Shown: positions 8,457-18,100 of the stretch, in pieces
How the letters are laid out: every line of letters starts with the position of its first letter
Position numbering within the stretch: the first letter of the stretch is position 1
Origin: Foliimonas ilicis
GTDB taxonomy: Bacteria > Pseudomonadota > Alphaproteobacteria > Rhizobiales > Rhizobiaceae
Direction: 5' to 3'
DNA: 64,000 bases
NCBI RefSeq assembly: GCF_039939195.1
Contig: NZ_JBDUUH010000003.1
Location: forward strand, 310,001 to 374,000
Position numbers and translations under genes: made by a program
The notes under the pieces: model-generated
The model's input: only the letters and a program-made list of their open reading frames with translations
The model's database searches: none
What the model was told of the DNA's origin: nothing

Positions 8457-9263
8457 CTACTGCACGTAGCTTATCGGGCCACCCGTGACAGGGTGAGGCA
8501 GGATGCCCATGGGGATGCCGTAGATGTTGCCCAGGACTTCCCCGCTCATGATCTCCGCCGGCGCACCGCGCGCGACAAGCTTGCCTTCGCGAATGGCAAG
8601 AATCTCGTCGCAGAAACGAGCCGCCATATTCACGTCGTGCAGAACGATAACGGCACTGATCGAACGTGCGCGGCTGAGGCGGCGAACAAGGTCGAGCATG
8701 TCGACCTGGTGAGCGATGTCGAGCGCCGATGTCGGCTCGTCCAGAAGCAGGCAGCGCGTATCCTGCGCGATCATCATGGCAAGCCAGACGCGCTGGCGTT
8801 CGCCGCCTGAAAGCGTATCGACCAGCCGGTCGCGAAATTGTTCGAGATCCGTATCGTGAAGCGCTTCCGCGACCTTGGCTCGATCCTCTTCACTGAAACG
8901 GCCGAGCGCGCCATGCCACGGAAAACGACCGAGTGCGACGAGTTCGCGAACGGTCATGCCTTCCGCAGGCGGCGTGAATTGCGGCATGTAGGCGACCGAG
9001 CGGGCATAGTCGAGGTCGCGCCATGTGGAAATCTGCTGTCCGAGAAAGCGGGCACTGCCATTGCTGGCAGATTGCTGCCGGGCCAGCATTTTGATCAGCG
9101 TGCTTTTGCCGGAACCGTTCGGGCCGACCAGACCGTAAATTTTCGATTGTGAAAGCTGGAGTGTGAGGGGCTGCAGGATGACGCGGCCTTCAGCCGAAAA
9201 ACTCAAACCGTCCAGCTCGTAAAGGGGCTGACTGGTTGTGGTTTCAGGCTCTTTACCGATCAT
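8457..9263 (-). CDS. fhuC: Ferric hydroxamate ABC transporter ATP-binding protein FhuC
   Basis: 268 residues with Walker A GPNGSGKST (47-55), Q-loop AYMPQFTPP, signature LSGGERQRVW, Walker B CLLLDEPTSALD and the switch histidine in VIVLHDVNMA. The FecE/FhuC subfamily is indicated by the VALGRFPWHGALGRF segment. It energises transport through FhuB. Start chosen at ATG 9263 because AGAAGG lies 9 nt upstream; the longer frame from 9299 would begin inside a stem-loop located between fhuA and fhuC. The gene lies 70 nt after the receptor gene. Confidence 0.92.
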   Translation of the reverse strand: MIGKEPETTTSQPLYELDGLSFSAEGRVILQPLTLQLSQSKIYGLVGPNGSGKSTLIKMLARQQSASNGSARFLGQQISTWRDLDYARSVAYMPQFTPPAEGMTVRELVALGRFPWHGALGRFSEEDRAKVAEALHDTDLEQFRDRLVDTLSGGERQRVWLAMMIAQDTRCLLLDEPTSALDIAHQVDMLDLVRRLSRARSISAVIVLHDVNMAARFCDEILAIREGKLVARGAPAEIMSGEVLGNIYGIPMGILPHPVTGGPISYVQ

Positions 9264-9289
9264 CGTCCATGGCCTTCTCATATGCGGAC

Positions 9290-9310
9290 GGGGATGCATG
9301 AAGCATCCCC
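9290..9310 (-). promoter_or_regulatory. Intergenic stem-loop between fhuA and fhuC
   Basis: A perfect 8-bp inverted repeat GGGGATGC-N5-GCATCCCC lies 24 nt after the fhuA stop codon. There is no T-run after it in the direction of transcription, so it is more likely an mRNA 3'-end protector or a partial attenuator than a full terminator. It would let the outer-membrane receptor be made in excess of the ABC importer. Confidence 0.5.
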
Positions 9311-9333
9311 GCGTTTGAATTTCTGCTGTTTCC

Positions 9334-11508
9334 TTACCAGGTGGTGTGGACTTTCAGCTTTAACGTTCTGCCTTCAGCGTAAGCACAGCCGGTCGCGTCC
9401 TGACAACTTGCAACATAGGCCTTGTCGAAAATGTTGTTCACGTTGAGGTCCACGCCCCAATTGTCTTTCTTGTAGCCGAGTTTGGCGTCGAAAACCGTTG
9501 CTGACGGAACCTTCAAAGTGTTGGCATTGTCGACCCATGAAGAGCCGACATAGCGCACACCGCCGCCAAGTGTCAGGCCTTCGAGCGAACCTTCGTCGAA
9601 GGTGTAATCGAGACCGAGCGACGCCTGCTGCTCGGGGACGATGAAGGGTGTTTTTCCAACAAAGTTCGGGTTGTTGTCTTTCTTGATTTTCAGGTCGAGC
9701 GCCGTGAAAGCTGCCGTAACCTTTATATTGTCGGTAACGTTGGCCTTAGCTTCAAGTTCTATGCCGCGCGAACGCACCTCGCCGGTCTGGACCTGGGCAA
9801 AGATGTTTGTCGGATCGACGGTAAGAACATTTTGACGGGTCAGATCGAACAATGCTGCCGTGAAAATACCGTCAAAGAAAGTGGGCACATATTTGATGCC
9901 GACTTCATACTGCGTGCCTGTCTCAGGCCGGAAAAGATCGCCTGCACCGGTTGTGCCTATGACCGGGTTGAAGAAAGTCGCGATGCTGGCGTAGGGCGTA
10001 ATGCCATTGTCGAATTCATAAGCCACACCAGCGCGGCCAGAGAATTCGCCGTCTGTGCTCGTGGTTTTGATGTTCTGTGTCGGTGCATAAAATGTCGGAC
10101 GATCCCTGGCCCCGGTCCACACGCGATCGTAGCGCCCGTTGAGCGTGACCAGCCAACCATCAGCAAAGCGCAACTGGTCTTGAACATAGAGACCGAGTTG
10201 ATGCAGCGAGAGATCCTGATTCAGATAGCTCACGCGGGGCGTCTGAGGGACCCCGTACACCGGATCGGCAGGATCGATAGGTGTTGTCGTTCCAAACAGC
10301 GCTGAGGACTGAATCTGATCGATGTTGTAGTATTTATAATCGAGGCCCGCCAGAAGCGTGTGCTCGACAGCACCGGTCTGCACTTTGCCTTCAATCTGAT
10401 TGTCGATCAGGAATGTTTTGGCAGTGGTTTCGTGGCCAAAATTGATGCGGTCCAACAAGTTAGGGGATGCATATCCGTTTCCGTAGATGCTGACCTCTTC
10501 AAGCTTTGAAATACCGAAGCGCGCGTTCTGGCGAACCGTCCAGTCATTGTCGAATGTGTGTTCGAATTCGTAGCTGAGCGAAGCCTGCTTGCGCAGATAT
10601 TTGTCGAGATCCGGCTCTGTGAAATTTGCATCACGGTCGATCTTGCCAAAGGGCGCATCGACCACCGTGCCGATATAAGGCAGGAAAGCTCCGCCGCCAT
10701 GGGTCTGATCCATGTAGGTGACATTGCCGAGAAGCGTGAAGCTCGTCTGCGCATCAGGGGTCCAGCTTATGCTGGGTGAAATTGAACCGCGGAATCCATC
10801 AGCGAAATCCGTGTAGTCATTACCGCCCGCGAGAATGCCGCTGACACGGTAATCCACGACTTCGTTGAGTTTGTCGCCTATGTCGAAGCCGAGATAGACG
10901 TTTCCAGCATCATTCACACCGGTTTCCACGTAGCGCTTGCGCTCGCCCGTGGGACGTTTGCTGACATAGTTGACGAGACCACCCGGATTGCTGCCGCCGT
11001 AAAGCACCGAGGCGGCACCACGCAGAACCTCGATACGCTCGAGGTTGAAGCTGTCGACGAAGAAGCCGCCGAAGCCGTAGCTGTATTGCTGCAACCCGTC
11101 CTGATAGATGCCGGTTGCCGTGGCCTGAAAGCCGCGGATGAAAAGCCAGTTCGTGTCGCTATCCGGGCCGAAGGGCTGCGCGAAAACACCGGCGGTGTAG
11201 CGCAGGGCCTCGTCGGTCTTCTGTGCGCCGCGATCGTCGATTTCTTCACGACCGACAACGGAAACGGATTGCGGGATTTCTGTGATCGGCGTTGCGGATT
11301 TCGACCCCGCCGTGGTGCTTTTGGCGACGTAGCCTGTGACTGGTCCGGTCCCGCTGCCGCCAGTGCCCTGGCCCTCGATCACCACCTGTTCGAGTTGGAT
11401 CGTTTCGCCATTGTCCTGTGCGGATGCCGCGTCGCAGGCGATGAATGTCAGTGCGGAAGTTCCTGCCAGAAGGAGCCCGCTCAATGTACGCCGAGAAAAA
11501 GTGATCAT
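9334..11508 (-). CDS. fhuA: TonB-dependent siderophore receptor (FhuA-like)
   Basis: 724 residues from ATG 11508, which has a GGTGGG ribosome site nearby. A signal peptide (RRTLSGLLLAGTSALTFI, ending DAASAQ) is followed by a short TonB-box-like stretch (IQLEQVVIEGQ), the plug domain (ITEIPQSVSVVGREEIDD, LRYTAGVF, FIRGFQATATGIYQDGLQ, ERIEVLRGAASVLYG, NPGGLVNYVSKRP) and a beta-barrel ending in an aromatic residue (KLKVHTTW), as required for barrel assembly. It imports ferric siderophores across the outer membrane using TonB/ExbBD energy. Its position directly before fhuCDB makes ferrichrome or ferrioxamine-like hydroxamates the probable substrates. An AraC regulator gene lies immediately upstream. 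Confidence 0.85.
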   Translation of the reverse strand: MITFSRRTLSGLLLAGTSALTFIACDAASAQDNGETIQLEQVVIEGQGTGGSGTGPVTGYVAKSTTAGSKSATPITEIPQSVSVVGREEIDDRGAQKTDEALRYTAGVFAQPFGPDSDTNWLFIRGFQATATGIYQDGLQQYSYGFGGFFVDSFNLERIEVLRGAASVLYGGSNPGGLVNYVSKRPTGERKRYVETGVNDAGNVYLGFDIGDKLNEVVDYRVSGILAGGNDYTDFADGFRGSISPSISWTPDAQTSFTLLGNVTYMDQTHGGGAFLPYIGTVVDAPFGKIDRDANFTEPDLDKYLRKQASLSYEFEHTFDNDWTVRQNARFGISKLEEVSIYGNGYASPNLLDRINFGHETTAKTFLIDNQIEGKVQTGAVEHTLLAGLDYKYYNIDQIQSSALFGTTTPIDPADPVYGVPQTPRVSYLNQDLSLHQLGLYVQDQLRFADGWLVTLNGRYDRVWTGARDRPTFYAPTQNIKTTSTDGEFSGRAGVAYEFDNGITPYASIATFFNPVIGTTGAGDLFRPETGTQYEVGIKYVPTFFDGIFTAALFDLTRQNVLTVDPTNIFAQVQTGEVRSRGIELEAKANVTDNIKVTAAFTALDLKIKKDNNPNFVGKTPFIVPEQQASLGLDYTFDEGSLEGLTLGGGVRYVGSSWVDNANTLKVPSATVFDAKLGYKKDNWGVDLNVNNIFDKAYVASCQDATGCAYAEGRTLKLKVHTTW

Positions 11509-11641
11509 GTCCACCCACCTAACACCCGAGCCGTTCATTACGGCATTTTAATATGAGCTTTTAACTCGACTTATCAGGTTCGGGATTGAAGGGTTTTGCT
11601 TTGAATTGAACGTTATTGTGCAATTTTCGAAGGACTCGCGA

Positions 11642-12526
11642 TCAAGCCGCCATGTTTCGTTTCCATGAGGCAGGAGTCGTGCCGACGACGCGCCTGAAAA
11701 CGCGCGTCAGGTGGGCCTGGTCGGAAAAGCCGCTGGCCGCTGCCACATTGGTCAGCGATATGTCTTTCCTGCGCAGCATGTCCTGAACGCGAGCGATCCG
11801 CGCCCTCATCTGCCACTGGTGCGCGGGCATGCCGGTAGAAGCCTTGAACGCATGGCAGAAGTAGGATTCGGAAAGGCCGGTAAGAGCCGCCAGTTCGCCG
11901 AGCCTGATCGTTCTCAGGCAATGTTCTTCGATAAATTCTTTCGCGCGGCGCAACTGCCATGGCGGCATCTGGCTGCGCCTGCGACTGCTGGCCGGGCCGA
12001 TCTGCAGGAGGGCCGTCAGCAAAGCGTCCAGAAGGCTCTCGCCGTAAAGATCGTTCAACGTATCCGATGTGGCGCATTCGAGCGCGATAAGCCTCGCTAT
12101 GCCCATGATGCGCTCATCTTCGAACATCAGACGAGGCGTGTCGAATTTACCGGATATGCGTTTGCGCTCGAAACGGTCTGCAAGGGCTGCCATATCGAAG
12201 TGCAAATCCAGATGACGCAGGGAGCGCACATCGTCGATGCGTGACCAGAGGCGCAAGCCCGCAGGAACATAGCTGATCGGACTGCGCGCCTTGCTATCAG
12301 CCGGCCGTTTGTTTCTGGGCGATGCCCCTATGTCGATGCCACCTGCGCCATCCTTATCGAGCACGACGAAAAGGCGGGGGTATGGAGACACATATTCGCC
12401 GCCAGCCCCCTCGGCACATTCAACCTGCCAGACGTCGGCAATCGCTCCGTTCCATGAACGGCATTGGAGATCGCTTACGACTGAAATGCCGTCAATGCGG
12501 CTTTCCATGCTCGGAAGAAATGTCAT
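11642..12526 (-). CDS. AraC-family transcriptional regulator
   Basis: 294 residues. The C-terminal third has the two helix-turn-helix motifs of AraC/XylS proteins: IRLGELAALTGLSESYFCHAFKASTG and ISLTNVAAASGFSDQAHLTRVFRRVVGTTPASW. The N-terminal 180 residues are an effector-sensing region without an evident named domain (FVVLDKDGAGGIDIG, YVPAGLRLWSRID). It is co-oriented with and just upstream of fhuA, with 133 nt between, so it probably activates the siderophore operon when the ferric siderophore or a related signal is present, as PchR/AlcR-type regulators do. That role is inferred from position only. A strong dyad lies 27-63 nt upstream of its start. Confidence 0.87.
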   Translation of the reverse strand: MTFLPSMESRIDGISVVSDLQCRSWNGAIADVWQVECAEGAGGEYVSPYPRLFVVLDKDGAGGIDIGASPRNKRPADSKARSPISYVPAGLRLWSRIDDVRSLRHLDLHFDMAALADRFERKRISGKFDTPRLMFEDERIMGIARLIALECATSDTLNDLYGESLLDALLTALLQIGPASSRRRSQMPPWQLRRAKEFIEEHCLRTIRLGELAALTGLSESYFCHAFKASTGMPAHQWQMRARIARVQDMLRRKDISLTNVAAASGFSDQAHLTRVFRRVVGTTPASWKRNMAA

Positions 12527-12552
12527 GCCTGTCTCTCGTTGAGCGATATGCA

Positions 12553-12589
12553 GCGCTAAATCTTGATAATCACAATCAACTTATAGCGC
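12553..12589. promoter_or_regulatory. Nested 37-bp dyad upstream of the AraC-type regulator
   Basis: Two inverted repeats share one centre at 12571: an outer GCGCTA ... TAGCGC (12553-12558 and 12584-12589) and an inner TTGAT-N7-ATCAA (12563-12579). It lies between the end of the response-regulator gene and the AraC start. The inner repeat begins TTGATAAT and faintly resembles a Fur-type iron box. It could be an operator for an iron regulator, for the AraC protein itself, or an imperfect hairpin ending the two-component operon. No T-run supports the last option. Confidence 0.45.
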
Positions 12590-12627
12590 CTTTATCGACA
12601 AAAATCGAGAGGCGGAATCTTTGCCAC

Positions 12628-13290
12628 TCAATCACTGGTATCCCAAGCGGGATCCCAGTGATTGCGGGCAACGATGGTGGCTTCGACGCGATTGCGGACC
12701 TGAAGCTTCCAGAGAATATTCGTCACATGGAATTTGGCGGTGCTTTCCTGCACGCCGATGGTTTTCGCAATGTCGCCATTGCTCCGGCCTTTGGCGAGCA
12801 ACCGCAGGACGCGGTGCTCCTGCTGCGAAAGCAGCGCCAGCCGCTGTTGCTCGATGGAGGGCGTGGTTTTGGACTTCATGGAGAGCAGGCGAAGTCCAAG
12901 CTGCGGGGAGATGTAGGTATCACCCGCCGCAATGGCTTTAATCGCCGAGATAAGATGGGTAGCCTCGATGCCCTTCAAAAGGTAGCCGACGACGCCTGCA
13001 TCCAACGCCTGCATGACATCCGCATCCGTCTCGGAAACGGTCAGCATGATGACGCGGACCGATGGTGATTGCTGCGTAATCGTCTTGGCGGCCTCTATGC
13101 CGCCTCCCGGCATGGAAATGTCGAGCAGAGCGATATCGGGCAGTCTTTGCGCAACTATTTCGATGGCGGCAGGCGCGGAAGCGGCTTCGCCGACGACGCG
13201 TATCGCCGGATCGAATGACAGGCTCTGGAGCAATCCGGCACGATAGATCGGGTGGTCATCGGCAACGACGACGGAAATAGGCTCACTCAT
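12628..13290 (-). CDS. LuxR/NarL-family response regulator
   Basis: 220 residues. The receiver domain has the acidic pair D11/D12, the phosphoacceptor D57 in LLDISMPGGG, the conserved LTVSE switch threonine/serine and the lysine in GYLLKGIEA. A C-terminal LuxR-type helix-turn-helix follows (LAKGRSNGDIAKTIGVQESTAKFHVTNIL, split here only for description). The start ATG overlaps the last codons of the sensor kinase by 8 nt, so the pair is a cognate two-component system. Its targets are unknown; the divergent RTX peroxidase gene 1.9 kb away, directly beyond the kinase gene, is an obvious candidate. Confidence 0.92.
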   Translation of the reverse strand: MSEPISVVVADDHPIYRAGLLQSLSFDPAIRVVGEAASAPAAIEIVAQRLPDIALLDISMPGGGIEAAKTITQQSPSVRVIMLTVSETDADVMQALDAGVVGYLLKGIEATHLISAIKAIAAGDTYISPQLGLRLLSMKSKTTPSIEQQRLALLSQQEHRVLRLLAKGRSNGDIAKTIGVQESTAKFHVTNILWKLQVRNRVEATIVARNHWDPAWDTSD

Positions 13291-14713
13291 CTATCGGATC
13301 TCCGCGCAGATGAAGCAGCATTTCCAGACAGGAACCGCCCGACGCGTTCTTCTCGAACCTGAACCTCCCGCCAAGGCTTTCGACGCGGTGTCGAAGGCCG
13401 GCAAGCCCCATTCCGTTTTGCGCGGTGTCAATGGCAATCGGCGACGCTCCTCTGTCACAAACGGTGATACGCAGAATGGTGCCGTCGATCTTGCAGCTTA
13501 CCTGCTGTCCAACCCCGCTTCCGTGCCGGAACGCGTTGGTCAAACCTTCCTGAACGAAGCGATAGACGCAAATCTTGACCGGATGCGAGATCTGTTCGTC
13601 TGCGTCGTCGCAAAACGTCTCGACATACGTATCCGTCCGGTTTTGGTGCGCCAGAACCGCGCGTCCGACAACTGCGCACAGTGACAGGCGCTCGATCTCC
13701 GGCAGCATCAGGCCACGTGAGATTTCCCTGATTTCCTGAAGGGCGTCTGAAAGAACGCGTGCAACTCCGTGCAGTGCCGTTTCGCGGGTCGCAATGTCGG
13801 CAGCATGCCGCACCGCTTCCAGCTTTAGCGTCGCACCCGCAATGAGCTGAGACGGCCCATCATGAAGATCGGCGCCGATGCGTTTCAGATAATTCTCATT
13901 GAGTTCCGCTGCCTGCCCGGAGGCGCGCTGGACGCGTCTGCGCAATGCCTGATTGCGAAGCGAAGCCTTTTCAACCTCACTCATACGGGTCTGGAGATCT
14001 TTCTTCTGCATCGAGATCGTGCGGCTGCCGCGATAGACGATGCCGAACAGGCTGCCCATCATCACAAGGCTGATTGCGGCAACGATCGTCCAGCCCTGCA
14101 ATTGCGCCTGCCGAACGCGGTCGTAAAGCGGCTCGGTCACTTCATGGATTTCGGCGACTGCGATGATCTTTCCCGAAATATCTTCGCGGATCGGCGTGTA
14201 AATTTCGAGATAACTGACTTCAAAACCACGCGTGACGTGCTCTTGTGCGGTCAAATCCGTGTATTGAGACGCGATATCGCCGGAAAGCGCGACTTTCATT
14301 GCCGCCGGTCTATCAAAGACATGGCCGATCAATTGCCGTGTGTTCGAATAGGCGATCGCGCCGTCGGGTTTCCATATTTCCAGATAGGGAAAGCGGTCGC
14401 GAAATTCGGGGTCACGCAGGATTTCATCCAGTCGGTTCGACGATGCGCTGCCAAGCGTATCGGAAGCGACCAGTCCCTGAGCCAGCGGCGAGACGACACT
14501 GTCGAGCAGCAAGGCCGTAACTGACGCTGTATCGTGTACTGCTTCGCGTGCAAGAACGGCGCTTAGAAACTGGCCGAGACACAGCATTCCAATCGACATG
14601 ACGAGCCCGCCAGCAAGCGCGAACTGCCTTATCAGGCTCAACTCGCGAAAACGGGCAGGCACGTAATCAACCCATGCGAATGGGCGAAAGGGGCCGCTTA
14701 AAGCCCGTATCAT
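13283..14713 (-). CDS. Membrane sensor histidine kinase, NarX-type (HisKA_3)
   Basis: 476 residues. Two membrane helices (about 30-54 and 207-227) frame a 150-residue periplasmic sensor with a PAS/Cache-like stretch (FPYLEIWKPDGAIAYSN, EVSYLEIYTPIRED, IIAVAEIHEVTE). The cytoplasmic part has a coiled-coil linker (240-275), the HisKA_3 phosphorylation site LHDGPSQLI with H284, and an HATPase domain (FVQEGLTNAFRHG, GMGLAGLRHRVESLGG). The kinase phosphorylates the adjacent LuxR regulator. What the sensor domain detects is not evident. The gene is divergent from the secreted peroxidase gene, with 478 nt of shared upstream DNA. Confidence 0.92.
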   Translation of the reverse strand: MIRALSGPFRPFAWVDYVPARFRELSLIRQFALAGGLVMSIGMLCLGQFLSAVLAREAVHDTASVTALLLDSVVSPLAQGLVASDTLGSASSNRLDEILRDPEFRDRFPYLEIWKPDGAIAYSNTRQLIGHVFDRPAAMKVALSGDIASQYTDLTAQEHVTRGFEVSYLEIYTPIREDISGKIIAVAEIHEVTEPLYDRVRQAQLQGWTIVAAISLVMMGSLFGIVYRGSRTISMQKKDLQTRMSEVEKASLRNQALRRRVQRASGQAAELNENYLKRIGADLHDGPSQLIAGATLKLEAVRHAADIATRETALHGVARVLSDALQEIREISRGLMLPEIERLSLCAVVGRAVLAHQNRTDTYVETFCDDADEQISHPVKICVYRFVQEGLTNAFRHGSGVGQQVSCKIDGTILRITVCDRGASPIAIDTAQNGMGLAGLRHRVESLGGRFRFEKNASGGSCLEMLLHLRGDPIDE

Positions 14714-15191
14714 GTAAGCCTCCCAGGCTGAAAATCATCTGCCTGCACGGCATCCCGCTGCCGCGCCAGAATATCTCCAAGAAACCATTATTTCCCCTCG
14801 GCCCTTGCAATTGGACAGTATTTGCAAAATCCGGTGTGCGAAAGCCGCCTTTATGAATGCTGCTTCCTCTCTTTGGCCTAACCTCGACAGTGTAGCAGGC
14901 AATGCCAAGTAGATAGGCGACCAAAGGCCAGTCGCGGCCTATCCGATAGTCTAGGTCTGGCCTCAACGATGGCCGCGGCGACCGTACACCTTTCGCAAGC
15001 AACTGCGTCAGACCTTGTGCCGTGGGCTTCTGGTCGCTTCCCGGCGATAGATGGGACGTTCGGAGCGGTGGGCTTCGGAGCAGATCAAAGCGCGGGCGAA
15101 TTCACATTCTCCACGACGTGCCGAAAGAGCACGACGCGGGATGGAGAACCTTTGCCAAAGCGCGGGGAACAAAGGGCGGAAGGACGCGAAA
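14714..15191. other. Divergent promoter region between sensor kinase and RTX peroxidase genes
   Basis: No gene is supported in these 478 bp. Visible elements are two copies of the palindromic hexamer TTGCAA 17 bp apart (14805-14810 and 14822-14827) and an inverted repeat GATAGGC-N18-GCCTATC (14912-14918 and 14937-14943). Either could be a response-regulator target. A GGAAGGA ribosome site lies about 7 nt before the peroxidase ATG at 15192. No clear -35/-10 pair was found, consistent with activated promoters. Confidence 0.4.
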
Positions 15192-18100
15192 ATGGTAAAG
15201 CTGATCAAACACGATCTGCAATTCATTCTGGAGCAGATCAAGATCGCGGAAGCACATGCGGCGGGGGGCGATCTCGCCACTCTGGTCGGTGAGGCGGGGG
15301 GCTTCGATCCTGCGGCTCCCGGCACGCCAACACAGGCGGCACTTCTCCCTTATGGCCTGCGAACCGTCGATGGCAGCTACAACAACCTCATTCCCGGTCG
15401 TGAAATGTGGGGGGCGGCGAACCAGTCGTTTCCGGGCATCTTCGATGCAAACTATCTGAACGAAAATGACGGCGACAGCCTGACTTTCGGTCCGGGAATG
15501 ACCTACACGAACAATGATTATGGAAATGCAGGCACTGCGTCGGGCATGACACCGGGGCCAGGCAGCGGAACCGTCATCGACGCCGATCCGCGTATCATTT
15601 CCAACCTCATCGTAGATCAGACACCCGGCAATCCGGCAGCCATCATGGTTGCTTTGCAGCATGCAGGTGTATCGGGTGCGGGGCTTATCGCAGGCGTGGC
15701 TGGTGTTAAGGCCGCTTATGCGACCTATCAGGCGTCTGCAAAAGCGGAAGCCGATTTGCAGACGCTGCATACGGCGGTCGAAGCATTCGGCATCGAAATG
15801 GAAGGCGTCAGCATCATTATTCCCAACGTTGCACCGGATGAAGGCCTGTCATCGCCATTCAATGGCTGGATGACGATCTTCGGCCAGTTCTTCGATCACG
15901 GCCTCGATCTCGTCGCCAAGGGTGGCAATGGCACAGTCTATGTTCCCTTGCAGCCGGACGATCCGCTTTACGTCGAAGGCAGCCACACGAACTTCATGGC
16001 GCTGACGCGCGTTACCGTAAATGCCGGACCAGACGGACGGCTTGGAACGGCCGATGATATTGCCAACCCGAAGAACCTGACGACACCTTGGGTCGATCAG
16101 AACCAGACTTATGGTTCAACGGCTTCCAAGCAAATCTTCATGCGCGAATTTACCGATGGACCGGATGGCAAGCCAATTGCAACTGGCCATCTGCTGGAAG
16201 GCAGCACCGGCGGGGCTGGCGGCACGACGGGCGGGCTGGCGACCTGGGCCGACATTAAAGCGCAGGCACGTGACGTGCTCGGCATCAACCTGACCGACGC
16301 CCATGTCGGCAACATCCCGCTGCTGGCCTCCGATCCCTACGGAAACTACATTCCCGGCGCCAATGGCTACCCGCAACTCGTAGTCGGGCTTGGGGCCGAC
16401 GGACAGCTTGGTACTGCCGACGATGTTCTTCTGGAAGGCGACCCGACAGCCAATGGTGGGCTTGGTGTCAACATTCCGGCGACGGCCATCCTTACAGGTC
16501 ATGCGTTCCTTGACGACATCGCGCACAATGCCGTTCCGGTAAGCATTGGCGGCGTGCTTCAGGCCGATAGTGACGATGCCGTGGGCTATTCCGGCGGTGT
16601 CGATACACGCGGCAACAACACGGCTTACGACAATGAAATGCTCGATGCGCATTACATCGCAGGCGATGGCCGCGTGAATGAAAATATCGCGCTGACGGCG
16701 GTGCATCATATTTTTCACTCGGAACATAATCGCGTCGTCGAGCACACGAAGGATGTTGTGCTCGGCTCCAACGATCTGGCTTTCCTGAACGAGTGGCTGC
16801 TGGTCGACGTCGCCGCCGTTCCGACGACACAAGCGGAAATCGCGGCCCTTGTATGGGATGGCGAGCGTCTTTTCCAGGCTGGCCGCTTCACCACGGAAAT
16901 GGAATATCAGCATCTCGTCTTTGAGGAATTCGGCCGCATGATGCAGCCGGATATCGATGCGTTCGTCTTCGAGCCGTCGGTGGATATCAACCCGAACATC
17001 GCTGCCGAATTCGCGCATGTTGTCTATCGTTTCGGCCATTCCATGCTGCGCGAAGACATTGCCCGCATCTCGCTCGATGCGAATGGAAATCCCGTTCAGG
17101 ACGATGTCGGCCTGATCGATGGCTTCTTGAACCCGGTCGAGTTTGCCTCCGCCGGTGATGCGGATGCGGCAGCCGGTGCGATCATTCGCGGCATGAGCCG
17201 TCAGGTCGGCAATGAGATCGACGAATTCGTGACCGGCGCGCTGCGCAACAATCTTCTTGGCCTGCCGCTCGATCTGGCGACCATCAATCTGGCACGCGGC
17301 CGCGATGTCGGCACACCATCGCTGAATGCGGCGCGCGAGAAGTTCTACGACGCAACGCTCGACACGCAGCTCAAGCCTTACGAGAGCTGGGCGGACTATG
17401 CGCTCAACCTCAAGAACCCGGCTTCGATCATCAATTTCATCGCGGCCTACGGCACGCATGCGCTGATCACCGCCGAAACGACGCTCGAAGGCAAGCGCGC
17501 AGCCGCAATGTCGATCGTCTTCGGAACGTCTGAGATCGTCTATGGCGATCCGAACACGGCAGCCGACAACAGGCTGATAAATCCGCCAGCGGATCGGTTC
17601 GATTTCCTGAACTCGACAGGCGGATGGGCGACGCAGGAATCCGGCCTGAACACGGTCGATTTCTGGATCGGCGGCCTCGCCGAAAAGAAAATGGCCTTTG
17701 GCGGTATGCTCGGCTCCACCTTCAGCTTCGTTTTCGAAATGACGATGGAAAATCTGCAGGATGCAGACCGTTTCTACTACCTCTCGCGCACCCAGGGTCT
17801 GAACCTGCTCAACGAGCTGGAAAACAACACCTTCGCCGAACTGGCGATGCGCAACACCGATCTTGGGAACCCCGGCTCGACCGCGCTGCCCGGCAATCTC
17901 TTCTCGGCATTCGAGACGCCGACGCTCGAAATGGACCCGACCAAGCAGATCGGGACCGATCCGGTTCACGAAGATCCGACCTTGCAGGCATTCTCTCGCC
18001 TTGTGGAACGGCGTGACGCCGCAGGCAATCTGATCGCTCCGAACGACACGACGACGGTCGCTGCGTATATCCGCGTCAACAGCCTTGAGCATTTCACCAT

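Noticed and set aside
14667..15002. 111-codon minus-strand frame in the kinase/peroxidase intergenic region
   Set aside because: No homology, no ribosome site, overlaps the kinase start region; treated as non-coding promoter DNA.
15051..15191. Extension of the peroxidase to an upstream start
   Set aside because: The added residues are basic, unlike T1SS substrate N-termini, and the ATG at 15192 has a good GGAAGGA ribosome site.
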